Below are positions 47,670 to 59,349 of a DNA stretch of 64,000 bases, in pieces (within the stretch, counting starts at the first letter, position 1; every line of letters begins with the position of its first letter). The notes beneath the pieces were generated by a model, which had not been told where the DNA came from, did not search any database, and worked only from the letters and a program-made list of their open reading frames with translations. This stretch comes from Durusdinium trenchii (lineage: Eukaryota; Sar; Dinophyceae; Suessiales; Symbiodiniaceae), in assembly GCA_963970005.1 (NCBI GenBank), contig CAXAMN010023662.1:826958-890957 (forward strand), in the 5' to 3' direction. The translations under genes and the position numbers were made by a program.

Positions 47670-47984
47670 ATGGTGGAGAATGATGAAGACTTCAAAAAGG
47701 AAATGGGTCTGATTGCAAAAAGACCAGCAGGCAAAGGCAAGAAGAAAGATAAGAAAGGAATTGAGAAGAAACCTGCAATTGTTGACAAAAGGGCAGGTGC
47801 CTTTGAGGCTTCCAACTCTGGAGGCACCAGGAAGCCTTGGGTGAAACTCAAGAAAACAAGGGGGGGCATCAAATACACCTCTCTTGGACAACAACGGTCC
47901 ACAACTACAGACCATGAAAGAATCTTGTTTTTCAAATTCCACTCCATCTCCATGCAAGAACCAAGAGCTGTTCCGACCGGTTGA
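47670..47984 (+). CDS. Lysine-rich ORF of unknown function
   Basis: A 104-codon frame starting ATG 47670 with a basic N-terminal half (KKEMGLIAKRPAGKGKKKDK) and a segment GTRKPWVKLKKTRGGIKYTS. It contains one GTTGACAAAAGGG word near 47781, like the fragments at 42.2-42.7 kb, and may be the distal part of the same interrupted unit on the other side of the duplicated modules. The function is unknown. Confidence 0.35.
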   Translation: MVENDEDFKKEMGLIAKRPAGKGKKKDKKGIEKKPAIVDKRAGAFEASNSGGTRKPWVKLKKTRGGIKYTSLGQQRSTTTDHERILFFKFHSISMQEPRAVPTG

Positions 47985-48299
47985 GGAGGCACGGCAACAA
48001 GCATGCAATCAGCCGATCAGGGAATCGGCATAGCCGGGTCAGCACTTCAGCTATCTCATGCTTCTCACCAAGTCTGGTGGTGAAGTGTAGCATCACCAGT
48101 GCAACAGCTATATACTGTATTGTTGCAGTCTTAGGTTTTTCAAAGACAAAAGGTGCAGGACGCAAAGCGAAATATCACAGCAAGAAATTTGTAAGGCATC
48201 ACCACACAATGGTTGATACCGCTTTCTGAGTCAACTAGAACATTTAAATCTGTTCATTCCGGAACATTTGCAAATCTGTTCTTTAATGGTGATCAACGC

Positions 48300-48303
48300 A
48301 AAA
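48300..48303 (-). terminator. Pol III T4 terminator of tRNA-Pro
   Basis: Four T on the minus strand directly after the discriminator base. Confidence 0.8.
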
Positions 48304-48375
48304 GGGCTGTTCTGGGAATTGAACCCAGGACCTCTCGCACCCGAAGCGAGAATCATACCACTAGACCAAACAGCC
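48304..48375 (-). tRNA. tRNA-Pro(CGG)
   Basis: A 72-base cloverleaf on the minus strand. The acceptor stem GGCTGTT pairs with AACAGCC, with discriminator C. The A-box region TGGTCTAGTGG, the anticodon arm TCTCG...CGAGA with anticodon CGG, and the B-box region GGTTCAATTCC are all standard for eukaryotic tRNA-Pro. A TTTT Pol III terminator follows the 3' end directly (bases 48303-48300 on this strand). No intron, and CCA is not encoded, as usual for nuclear genes. Confidence 0.95.
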
Positions 48376-48399
48376 AACTGAGAGATGTTTCCAAAATTT

Positions 48400-49100
48400 G
48401 TTTTTACAATTTTCTAGTGATCTTTGTTCAGCATGCCATGCACTTCAAAACGTTCCGGAAAAGCTCACCTGATCTTGCACCAAACAAAATATCTTCGAAG
48501 GTCATCGTTTGGCCCCAGCATTCGCCAGCTCGAGGCCCAACGGACCTGTTCCGCTGAAGTTTTCCTGCTGGCAAACTTTCGAAAGGGACCACATTCAGCC
48601 AAACCCTTTTGAGAGACATGCCAAAGCATAATCCTGAGAGGAAATTCTGTGTTCTTGAAGTGTTTGGCACCTCGGTGTCACGACCTGGACCGAGGTGCCA
48701 ACTGGAGGCTGCAACCGATTCACTCCAAGAACGGGTTTTGAAACAGATTGGAGTGATCACACTCCATGCGGTCCAGGACGTCATGTGGAAACGTTTGATG
48801 TCGTTTCATCTGTGGGAGCTCACTGATAAGGTTTTGAATTAAAGGTCATGGAGACCAGGCGACTGTTGCAAGCGGGCATGAATGTCATTCCAAACTTCAG
48901 GTCCAGTGCCTCTATCGAAATTCTCTACTTTATCCTCCTCCTATGTCTTAGGGATCTACCACAATTGTGCTTGTGAGGGATGTGCATTGAGTTTCATCTT
49001 GTGAGACAAGTCATTGATCTGCTCATGCTGCATGCCGGAGTCGGAACTTATACCCTACCGCTGCTCTTCGAGACACGGCAATGGTTCTGCCAGAAGGAAT
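48400..49100. other. No clear gene between the tRNA and the copia pol relic
   Basis: Short plus-strand frames are present (for example at 48609-48842) without a recognised family. An inverted word around CACCTCGGTGTC/GACCGAGGTGCC lies near 48669-48700. Confidence 0.4.
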
Positions 49101-49139
49101 GGACCTTCTGAAGATTGAGCAGTGTGAATTGGAAAGGGG

Positions 49140-50818
49140 ACGAGAGGTGCTCGGAATGAAATATACATTCAAGACATGACGCTGTCAGAGGTGCAGCTCA
49201 CCATTCCTTCCTTGATCAAAGCGCTTTCCATCCATCTTGAGCACGAAGCCATTCGACCGGTGGTAGGCCAGTTAGTTCCCAAAGAGCGAATCATCAGATC
49301 GCGCATGGTCATCGTAAATAAGAAACAACCACAGCTTGGTTTTGAACCCAAAGGAAGACTTTGTGTTGGAGGACACAAGGACCCTGATTTGGGGAAATAT
49401 GAAGCAGCAAGTCCAACTGCTCTTTCCCTTGCTCACTCCTTGTTGATTTGCATAGCGACGACGTTGGGTTGGCAAATCAACATTGCAGATGTGACTGCAG
49501 CCTTTTTAAAATGTTGGCACTCCCAAGAACAGATCCTTTGTATGCGCACACCTTCCCGTTGTCCACAAGAAGTGCTTGACTACATGGGTTGGCGCTTTGC
49601 AACAAAAGGAATTTTGGGACTGAGTGAAAGCCTGGTATCTTCGGTTCCGGGAAACGTTGGTCAACCTGGGGCTCAAAGAATCCAAACTTATTCCATGTTT
49701 GTTTATGAAGCACAAATGACCAAGGTGTGTTAATCGGCCTCATCACTCTGCACGTGGACGATGCCTTGTTGGCTGGAAGTTCCGAGGTGGAGGCTGACTG
49801 GGAGAAGTTGCAGAAGGAACTCAAATTTGGAAGCTGGACCGACTTGAAAGAAGGAGGCAAATCCTTGGACGCGTCATGCGTCAAAGTGAAGATTCCGTGA
49901 CCATAGACATGAATCAATACTGCGCTGCTTTGACAGAGATCCAATTTGACAGTTCTATGAAAGACAATCAACAGCAATCCTCACAGTTGCGAGCATTGGT
50001 TGGACAACTAGGTTGGCTTGCGAAACAAGGAAGACCGGATTTAGCATTTGCGGTCTCTTTCCTTCAACAAAACCTTGTTGATGCAACGGGAAGTACTCTC
50101 AGGTTGGGAACAACACTGCGCTGAAAGCCAAACAAGAAACTTCGTTCATTGTTACGCGGCCTCGGGCGTTCTCTGAAGGAGATCATGGTGATCGTCGCAA
50201 CAGACGGAGCATTGGCTGCCATGCCAAGAGGAAAGTCGCAACTTGGCATTTTCTTGATGTTGGCCAATCCTCGTGTGCAGCGCGAAATGAACGCTGTAGC
50301 TCCTGTTGAATGGTGTAGCACAGCGTGCAAGAGAGTCGTACGTAGTTCATCAGCAGTAGAGGCAGCAGCAGCATCACTAGGATACGAACATGCAGAGTTC
50401 TTGCGTGCGATCCTGTGTGAAGTTCGAGATCCAAGTTTTGTCATGAAGCGTTGGCTTGAGCATGTTAAGCCATGTCCCATCCTGCTTGTAATAGATGCCA
50501 AGGTGGCATATGATTGTTTGTCGAGTGAAGAGCTCAATCAAGACCGTAGAACGGCTCTTGATGTCCGAGCACTCCGGGAATCCTTGGCCAATCCGGATTC
50601 CACTTCTTTTTGTAGCTGGACCACAGCAAGCATCCGACTCTTTAAAAAAGCTTCGTGGCAATGACGGTTTGTCAACCATCCTGGCAACAGGACAGTGGAC
50701 AGTGGTCGAAGACCAAGCGTGGCAAGAAGTCAGGACTCATCAACGATCCACTCAGCGAGCCTATAAGAAGAGGCTTCGATCTGAGAGGGAGGGATGGGCA
50801 GAGTCAAAAGACGCTTGA
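49140..50818 (+). pseudogene. Decayed Ty1/copia pol: reverse transcriptase and RNase H
   Basis: Reverse transcriptase of the copia class. The block from 49176 contains LVPKERIIRSRMVIVNKK, KGRLCVGGHKDPDLGKYEA and NIADVTAAFLK, matching the RVT_2 order. The active-site box appears as LHVDDALLAGS near 49752-49785, in a new frame after a stop at 49735. The thumb/connection stretch follows near 49980-50060 (QLRALVGQLGWLAKQGRPDL), and an RNase H-like block begins near 50185 (VIVATDGALAAMPRG) with SSSAVEAAAASLGYEHAEFL further on. Several stops and frame changes make it inactive. No protease or integrase is seen upstream. Whether it belonged to the gag relic at 40.6 kb is unknown. Confidence 0.9.
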
Positions 50819-51177
50819 CCATCATGTCATTTCTTTTGAGAGTGCACAGTGATTTTCATGGATCGAAGCCCATCACGGCCCAACACCCCGCAGGAAAAGG
50901 TTCGTCCGTGTTTGTGCGAGTCACATGGTCGCGCTTGCTCCCTACCACTTCAAGTGAAAGCAACCACAAAGTCGGTCTTCAAGCTGCCGCTGCACTTTCT
51001 TCCAATCCTCACGAATGGACTTCGAAGGCGTCTCACCTTCAGTCGCAATGCCCTATGGCAGCGCGGTCGAATCAGGTAGCCTAAAAGCGTCTCGATGAGA
51101 CGGGTCCCTGAATTGAGGCGATCGGGCACGTCAGAGTCTTGCAACGAACATTCAAAAGCCGAAGCGAACGAACCGAG

Positions 51178-51397
51178 GTTGGTTGGTTCGTTGGTTGGTT
51201 GGGTTGGCTGGCTGGCTGGCTGGCTGGCTGGTTGGTTGGTTGGTTGGTAGGTTGGCTGGTTGGTTGGTTGGTTGGCTGGCTGGCTCGTTTCGTTGGTTGG
51301 TGGGTTGGTTGGTTGGTGAGTTGGTTGGCTCGCTGGTTGGTGGGTTGGTTGGCTCGCTCGTTGGTTGGTTCGCTCGTTGGTTGGTTGGGTGGCTGGC
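51178..51397. repeat. GGTT/GGCT minisatellite
   Basis: About 55 tetranucleotide units, mostly GGTT with blocks of GGCT and GCTC variants. It gives long open frames on both strands that are by-products of the repeat (VGWLVGW-like and QPTNQPTN-like). Confidence 0.95.
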
Positions 51398-51906
51398 ACA
51401 TCTCTTCTAAGAGCTTTGCTTTGCAGGGAATGATAGACTTCACACGTGCATACATTGTTGTAGCGAGCGTCCTTATCAGAAATTCCACGATTATGCACCT
51501 AGGTGCCGACTTGTGTCGAAACTTACTGAGCAAAATCAGCAACAAAAAATCAACCAAAAGCACCAAAACAGAACGCAAAAAAGCGATCCACAAAAGCGCA
51601 AACAAAAAGCAAAACAATAAGCCAGTAAATCAAACAAAAGAAGAAAGGCAGCAACTGCAGACCACCAAATCGCGTGGCACCAACAAGCCAAGCGATGACA
51701 TGTGGTGCTTGACAATGTGAAGCGCCGAGCCCAAGTTGGCATTGAACAAAACTCGGTGCTTCATTCATTCAAGTGGGCCATCTGCTATCTTGCACAAAAG
51801 CACAAGCACCTACAATGTTGCCAGCAGTCCTTAACTCCCTCACCCTCCTTACCAACTCACTCCTTCACACCCCCACTGCGTTGAGTGTGGTTCACATCAC
51901 AGTGCG

Positions 51907-54900
51907 TCATCTGTTTTTCCTACTGTTGAACCACAGGCTGTATACTTGCACATCTCCCTCTATCTGCGTGAGGGTGGCGTCGCCCATTTTGCAAAAGAGA
52001 TCAGGCGCCATACTTTCCCACAGCATCCCAAAGGCAAACAAAGACTGCTGATCCCGGGTTAGATGGGTTGACATCTGTGACTCGGCAAAAACAATGTCCA
52101 AGCCAATGCCTTCTCCACAGCATCCAGTCGGTCGCTCAAGGCCTAGGCTTGTCTCGGAAAAAGCTATGCTGATCATTCTCTTTTCATCTAGAACCCTGAA
52201 CACTTGGGGAAACCACACTCACTTCAAATAGATCAAGGACCCAACATCAATTGTGGTGTGCGCGTGCTCGAAGCGATGAAGAAAGAAGACCTGAAGCAGG
52301 GCGCCCAAAGCAATTGGTAGCCATGGCGGCAGTTATTTTTGCTTGAAGGTCTTGTCCACATTTCAAGACCTCAAGACCAAAGGTTATAGTTATTGAAAAA
52401 GATGAGGATGAGGTGTCTGCAAGTCTGTCCTGCTTGCCCTGTGACGTAGCATGACATAGGCCCTACCAATCCATTTGTTCCAAGCAAAACACGTGTTCAG
52501 ATGGAGTGCCTCCAGCTTGCTTTGAGCTTCAGCCAGCTTTGGATGGAGGAGCTCCTTTCAATCCCGCCACAAAATGAGAAAATATGATGCCCCTGATTTT
52601 GGTTGGTGAGTTGCAGCAAATTAAATCTGATGACAGTGAATCAACACCTCTGATTGGCCGAGGAAAGGCCACTTCTCACAGTAAGCCGAGAAGTCTTCTT
52701 TAGCTGTGCGGTTTGCTGCTGATGTTCCACGAAGTCATTGACACAAAGCCGCGCATCACCGCCTTCTTCAAGTCCTGATTCTCCCGCAAGCGCCGCTCCT
52801 TAAGATTGATCAAGTCATGATGATGTTGGATGTTTCTCCATGAGATTTACAGGATCACAAGGTGCAACAGTCAAACCTTCCAGCAAATCCAAGTCACAGT
52901 CTCTTGCTTCAAGCACTCCTCCAAGCGCTGCACCTCAGAAAACGCAGCAAGTGCGGGAGTAGGTTGAGAAAGGAATAAGAATATGGCAATGCTAGAGACT
53001 ATTCCATGGTGCCAGTGGCCACTAAATCTTCCAGATCAAAGCAAACTTGCTGGACATGTTCTTGGTTTGGACATGGAGACAAATAGGCACAACAGCGATT
53101 AAATATGTTAGAAGAAAAAGAGACACGCCTTTTCCTCAGAGCCTTTCCTGTCAGAGCATGAGCCCGTGTGGCCCATGAAAAGGCCTTGGTCTACAAAACA
53201 GGCAAAACCTGTGTCTCAGGCAACTCACAAGGGCTCATGCCACGATGAAACAGTCCTGTGTCCACCTTCCACCGCTACACAATGATTTGCTTGCTTTTGT
53301 TTGGCTGCGCAGCGGCGCAGCTGCAAAGGCCATGTAGCTAGGTGGCCAGGCCGTTCTCGATGCACAAGGCAGCAAAGCAAATTTGCAAGAAGCCGCACAG
53401 CATCGGCAAATTGTGAGAGGTTGCCCCATCCTTGCGTCAGGTGGAAATGTCTCCAGCAGGCTATGAGATTGGGAAACCTCCATCTTACATCTGTCCGCAA
53501 ACATCTCTCCATGCTTGCTCCAAAGATGCTAGCTAACATTCCACTGAATGGTCTAGCCTAGAATCGTCATGCTGGTCCTCCAGCAAAGGAGCTCTTCGCT
53601 TTTTTGCTCTCATGGCCTCACCAAAGATATGACCAACTTCTATAGGTCGGCCTTTCTCCAAGGTCTGCAACAAATACTCCAGACTGATCCTTTCAGAGGA
53701 AGCCAGCCACCTCAATCTCCACACACTGGTGTCGGATGTGAAAAAGGCGCTCTTGAGTTGCGGACTTTGAGAACTCTGAAATTTAATTAGGTTTGAAAGA
53801 GACCTATACAGCCGTCAAAAGCAACTAAGTTCTGAATGCCGCCAGTTCCACTTCTGCCAAGCAACAAATCGCCCTCCAGCCGACCATTCTGGTGCCACAC
53901 TACTGTGGAAGAGCTCCGAAGTGCTCGACGCGGCAAGCGCCTCAGCGAAGCGGGTTTGGGTCACCCAGCTCGGTTATTTTGCCTCCACAGAAGTATACAG
54001 CTTCAAGAGTGTCTCAATATGCATGCGCAAAACACCGAAGATATTTCCTTTGAGTTGATGGCAACGCGATGCATGCAGATCGGGAAGGTGTGTCTCCAGC
54101 AGTCCGCTCACTTTAAGCTCAAACAAGCCACCGAAAAGACCAGTTCTTGTGGACGGACTTGATAAACATGTCCAACACCTACAAAACAAATGTGGTCAAA
54201 ATTGGATTCCACGATTGACGAAACCTAGATCCTCGACGAATCCCAGTGGCCCTACTGCATTCCAAGCACAAAGACTCTGCAGCTTGCAGTGCCAGCGCTT
54301 GCCTGTGATTATGCATGTGGTTCTTTGCCTCAAAGATCTTCTTGGCCTGACATTGACCATGACACATTTTTTGACTCTCAAGGCATGCTCGTTGCTGAAT
54401 TGGAGCCATCCTGTATATCCTCATACTGGCAACAAACCTCACAGGGTGCAGCGCCTCGAAATTACATTCCCCAGCACCCTTGGCCATCCAAAGTGCACAT
54501 ACCAATGGCTTCCCTCCGGCCTTCGAAATGTCTAGCTCTTCCACTGCTTGATGAAGAGCTGCTTTCAGGTCAACCTCTTATGTGACTTGACATGTTTTGC
54601 CAGCTGCAAAAAAAGAAGTTGCATCTGTCCTCACAAGCATTCATCTTCAGCAAGCCTTTTCCACTATACTTCAAACTGCTCCAAGTGACTAAGTGAAGGC
54701 CTCTAGGGCAGTCGTGTGGCAGTTGTGTGGTATGATACACTGTGGATCCGGCCAAATTTCAAAAAATGGAATGCATCTCCAAGTCGGGCCTCGTTCCACG
54801 GAGCGTAGAAAGGAATGCTTTGACGCCAGGGGTTCTTTTTCGCCTGACACTCCCAAATTGGAACCTCCCATCACAATCTGCTGGCACAAACATCAGCAAA
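51907..54900 (-). CDS. Unidentified multi-exon gene with coiled-coil exons
   Basis: Minus-strand blocks in transcription order: about 54.9-54.77 kb (GRFQFGSVRRKRTPGVKAFL), 54.15-53.98 kb (GLFELKVSGLLETHLPDLHA), 53.7-53.56 kb (ISLEYLLQTLEKGRPIEVGH), 53.46-53.3 kb, 52.94-52.87 kb (AFSEVQRLEECLKQETVTW), 52.80-52.73 kb (LKERRLRENQDLKKAVMRGF, coiled coil) and 52.19-51.95 kb (FSETSLGLERPTGCCGEGIG, then GDATLTQIEGDVQVYSLWF). No family is recognised. The upper blocks might instead be the C-terminal exons of the JmjC gene, as they lie just downstream of it. Confidence 0.4.
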
Positions 54901-55139
54901 ATTGGCCAACACGGACATATGGATAACAACACTTGGATGAAAATAGCAATGTCAGGAATCCAGGGACCTCCTGAAATTTGTGCTTTGCACCGTTGAAGCA
55001 GATTGAGATAGTAGAAAACTGCAAAAATAAATGAAGGGGGACATCGGGGACATCCACACATGCTGCCATATATCTAGGCTCCGCGTCCGTGCTCAAAACA
55101 CCGCATTCATCTCCGGCCCGCTTCAATCATCACAGGCAC

Positions 55140-55162
55140 ATGTGTATATATATATATATATC
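55140..55162. repeat. TA dinucleotide tract
   Basis: TGTGTATATATATATATATATC; in or just below the 3' part of the JmjC gene. Confidence 0.85.
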
Positions 55163-55477
55163 TAGCAGCATTCCAGTCCCTCCCTTCCATCCCAACACGA
55201 TCCCAACGGAGAACTGTCCGATGCGCTGGAGAATGGGTTCTCTTTCGACCTCTGCAGGTCCATCAATATGATCTTGCAGTGCATCAATCATCACTTTTGA
55301 CTTGCTCCAATCCTGACTTCGCACACATTGTCGTCAGCAAGAGCCTGAACCTTAAAAAAGAACTTCTGTTCTCCTTCCAAAGCTCCACTCACTTGTATTT
55401 GCCTACTCTTAAAACAGATTGTAAGCCTAGCATCCACAGCAGTTGGCTCGCACATTTAATGTCGATTAGAGGTTATA

Positions 55478-57011
55478 TCATATCAAAAGTTTCGTCAAAG
55501 CTCTTATTGATGCTAAGCATCTTCTTGCTATTGCATGCTTGGCCTGCAGTTTCAACATCTGACTTCTATAAGTTGTTTCTCTTGAAATCAGTGGGTTGAA
55601 TCGTGCCTCCTGCGCCGAAACAGCCCTAGTAAGGGCACAGGAAACAGGCGTTTTAGATCTTTTTAGCCTCCATTGCCAAGGCTCAAAGGTTGGAATGGCA
55701 ACGGTGAGGTGCAAGGATGAAAGACTGCTGGTCTTTGCCTCATGGACAAAGCCTCGCGGCACGTAAAGAACATCTCCTGGCCAAAACATGAACACCCAAG
55801 ACCCTCTCTTTGGCTTGTTGTCATGCTCCCAAGTTCGCTTCAAAAGAAGAGTCTTCCATAATCCCAAAAGCGTTGGTCCTGCACGCAAGGTCTGCAGCAT
55901 TCGAGTGTTCTGAGAGTCTAGCACTTCACATGGAACTTCCAAGTGATCTTTGCCAACTTGCTCAGATGGGTAAGGCAAATACACCTCGGACGAACAGAAG
56001 GCGTGCGCAAAAGCTGAAGTTCAGCAACGACCAAAACCTCTTAGTCCCCTTCCTGAGCTTCGGGGATGGATGTTAATCTCCAATCTCCCAAGGTCACATG
56101 GTTTGGTGGATCAAGCGTGGCCAACAAATTCCACTGCTACCATGAATTCCATCTACAGTGTTCTAAGTCCTAAAGAAAGATCCAATGCATTCCTGCAATC
56201 TCAGGGCTTGACTTTTAGGGCAAGTGAATCCATCTCTGCTAGATGGATAAGAACATGCACTTGAGGCATGGCCCTTGAAGAACAACACACTCAGTCGTGT
56301 TCTTGATGACATTTTTCTCTCCCTAGAAGGATCTCAAGCCTCGGATCGCATGCTATTCTTGCAGGCTGCTGGTGAACTGTAAATGGACCAGTGCTTCTCT
56401 CCTTCCAACTGCAGCACCAATACATCTCGGTCGTCTGCATGGGGTGGAGCCGTCTGCGAAAACTGAGGTGTCACATAGCAGTTTGCATACACAGAAGGAA
56501 ACTTCAAGGCTCTGCAAAAAGTGTGTACAGGACGCCACAGCTGGTCCACATTGTTGATAATCAAGGAGGCTCCTTGTAAATATGCTTCGGCAGGTGACGT
56601 ATAGTCTTCGCATGGAGCCAGATTCTTGTAAATTACGAGCTCTGAACTTTCAGGGCATCCCAAAGACAAGCACCGCAAAAGAACTTCATCCAGATACTCC
56701 CAACTCAGCAAGTGCGAACGTTGTGCAGATGGCAGATTTCCTTTGAAGTACATCGGGCGTTGTTCAAAGATCTCGGCAAAAAAGACATCCTGACTGGTTG
56801 AGTTCTGCCCCGGCTTGCGGAGCCTTTCCCCGGCCCATCTGGACAGAGGTGTCACGTGGGTGTTCCCTCTAAGACGAACTGTTGGAAATCTTGAAGGACA
56901 CGTTTTCCTGTATGGGGACCAGTTCCGTTGTACAAGACGCTCGAAAGCAAGAGAATCAAAACAACTATATATCGTCAAGAAGCTCAAAATGAGCAGGCCC
57001 ATTTCTCTCAC
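55478..57011 (-). CDS. JmjC/cupin oxygenase, ribosomal-oxygenase (NO66/MINA53-like) type, with signal peptide
   Basis: Fe(II)/2-oxoglutarate oxygenase. The first exon starts at ATG 57011 (MREMGLLILSFLTIYSC, hydrophobic, then DSLAFERL). It reads FFAEIFEQRPMYFKGNLPSA, then AYLQGASLIINNVDQLW, and VYANCYVTPQFSQTAPPHAD with DVLVLQLEGEKHWSIY. PPHADD holds the HxD iron ligands. It ends near 56380 at a GTTCAC donor. The next block (about 55955 down) gives VYLPYPSEQVGKDHLEVP, and a third, from about 55790, gives GDVLYVPRGFVHEAKTSS and SLHLTVAIP, where the second His is the third iron ligand. So all three metal ligands are kept. The family hydroxylates ribosomal proteins in other organisms. The C-terminal winged-helix part is not resolved. 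An N-terminal signal sequence is unusual for this nuclear/cytosolic family. Confidence 0.8.
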
Positions 57012-57626
57012 CCTGCCAGTCTCTCACCCTTGCTTGGCAAAATGCTGCAAATGTTGAGAAAAAACTTAGGAGTGCTAACCAGATCCTTGAAATGCCTCAG
57101 GGATGAGAACAGAAACAAGGGACTTCACACTTTGATTGATACTGTTCCTCAACAAAGCCCTGCTTTAAAGTAGTCTGTATCCTGGCAGGCCATCACTTAA
57201 AAAGATTTGCCTTCCACCCTGCGCATCAGCAAGCTTCTGGAGAGTGTGGGGAGATCAAGCTGCAGAATAACTCTGAGTTCAGGCAGCCAGCCATCCAAGG
57301 CCAGGAAGCAATCTTGGGCGCATCTGCTTCGAGGCTGACTCATTGGGCAAATCTTGAGATGTCGCTGCTGCGTCTACTCATAAAATTGCGACTGGGATGC
57401 GCATGCAGGATCGTCATAGAATCTATCACATTTAATTCCAAGTACAAGCACATCACCCGTGAGATAGAAGTAATCAGATTCAAAAACCTCTGATCCAGAA
57501 TTCTCGGCACACGAGGCACCACAAGGATGAAGGGACTGGCCTTGAACAACTTAACCTGACTGTGTCTGTTCAATCAATTCCAAGGCTTCCAAGGCCCTAG
57601 GCATCGACAACCCTTCTGTTCTGAAC

Positions 57627-58608
57627 TTAAAAGCCTGTAACGTGCTGCAAATTTACCATGACATTTTGCAGCGTTCTGGCTGTTTGTGGAAATGAAGCTG
57701 TGTTGTGTCTAGCTTCATTCATTGCATCTATAATTTGGCTCCTTGCATGCCCCACAGTCGCATGATCATGGGATTGCTGCGAATCTAAGACAGGCGCGTC
57801 CAGTGAAAGGTTTTCGACCTCGCAGTTAGATTGGCGTCTCAAGCTGTTGCGAAAGCTAGAAGTGCATTTGATTCCTTTAAAGCTCTCGCCTGTCTTACTT
57901 GAGCTCCATGTTGCATGCACTTTCTCTGCGCATAGCCATCTACATACAGTACAACAGAGCGTCACTGGCTTGCCATTGTGCCCGAAGTGGCCCGAATTGG
58001 CCAGAGCAAGCGAACACAGCAAAGGAGCAAACAAGAACTTTTGTGATTCTCAAAGCGTCTAACCCATGCTCTCACTCTGTACGTGATTGAAGAGTCCCCA
58101 TGCCCCAAACCCAAGAAGGTGAGGATTGAATCATGGATGTTCACGGTTAGAATGTCATGGCCTGATCTTGAGCTCCTGACAGTAGAGTCTTCGGCTTGCT
58201 TTCTGACTCTCAGATCAGTTTCTACCTGCACTCGAGGACAAGAGATGCTTTCGTTGCACAGGCCTGGCCTCCTTCTTATCCATGGTCCATAGGTGCATAC
58301 TGATTGGCCACACAAGAGATTGATTGGCAACACACACACACACCGACACCGAAGACTCCTCAGCAGTTCTGCATGGTTGTTCACTTCTCCTCGCAGTTTC
58401 AACTCTAAAAAAGATGACACCCCGATTTTGCAGCGACATCGGCCTGCCGCTCCACTGACTGGATGCGCTGAGTGAGCTCACCCAAGCGAAGTCCAGTCTG
58501 GGCAGCGGACACGGTGAAGGCCCAAGAACACGGGGAACAAGGAGAGCAGAATGTTGACTTACTGGTTGAAAGCATCTGAAGCGGCTGACACCGAAGTCTA
58601 CAACACAT
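57627..58608 (-). CDS. Unidentified coding blocks upstream of the JmjC gene
   Basis: Minus-strand blocks: LGELTQRIQSVERQADVAAK near 58.5 kb (amphipathic helix), VQVETDLRVRKQAEDSTVRS with NIHDSILTFLGLG near 58.24-58.1 kb, and EVENLSLDAPVLDSQQSHDH with IIDAMNEARHNTASF near 57.82-57.68 kb. They share strand and spacing typical of exons, but no family is recognised. Confidence 0.35.
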
Positions 58609-59078
58609 TTCAGCAGTTCCTTAGATCATCTGGCAGACTTGGTCTTTGGAAAACTTGTACCTTCTGGAGCTCCCAAAAACCCGCTGAGGTGCCTGTGCCG
58701 AAGCTCCCGACCTTAAATGCTTGGTTGATTGCATTCGCAACCAAGCAGAAATAACTCTTTCGTGACCACGGGAGCTTCCCTCAAGCTCTTGGAAAGCGTG
58801 TAAACTCGTAGTGCAGCAAAAACTACCGATACTCCTCAAGACATCGGTCATACTCGCGGTTTATATGTCTCTTTGACATACCTGGGCCACTTCCTGCCCA
58901 AGTGAAGGCATTTACTCGTCAGCTCGTAGTCTATGCATGGGTGTGCAGGCTTCTTTCAAGTTTTTTGCAAGCATCAACATGTTAGTCCAAAGTAGGCTTC
59001 TGACTTGCTGTGGATCTCCAGCTGGCCTCCAAGAAGGAGCGATGTTGGATGAGAAGATATCGGAATATCTAGCTGAAT

Positions 59079-59339
59079 CTAGCTGAAAGTCCTCCATGTG
59101 GTGTTTCCAAATCTTGCAGTCCCTCCCGGATCAAACAACCATTCTGTCAATTGACTGTAGGCCAGCACGAGTTTGGGAACTCCAAGCTTATCCGGATGGA
59201 TAAGGAAGTTCAGGGTCTCTGATTGCGGCACTGGTTGCTTGTGCCCATGGGCCAAGCAGATTCCAGACCATTTGCTTCCATGAGAAACATGTTTTTCGCT
59301 TTCTGATTGCAAATGGTTCACACATGTTTCAAACTTCAA
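59079..59339 (-). CDS. Unidentified exon-like block
   Basis: Open minus-strand block with LNFLIHPDKLGVPKLVLAY and LTEWLFDPGG. It could be an exon of a gene whose other parts are not recognised. No family match. Confidence 0.25.
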   Translation of the reverse strand: MKFETCVNHLQSESEKHVSHGSKWSGICLAHGHKQPVPQSETLNFLIHPDKLGVPKLVLAYSQLTEWLFDPGGTARFGNTTWRTFS

Positions 59340-59349
59340 ACGATTCCCT

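Noticed and set aside
51139..51720. Long plus and minus ORFs with VGWLVGW and QPTNQPTN repeats
   Set aside because: They are products of the GGTT tetranucleotide array, open in several frames at once, and have no coding character outside the repeat.
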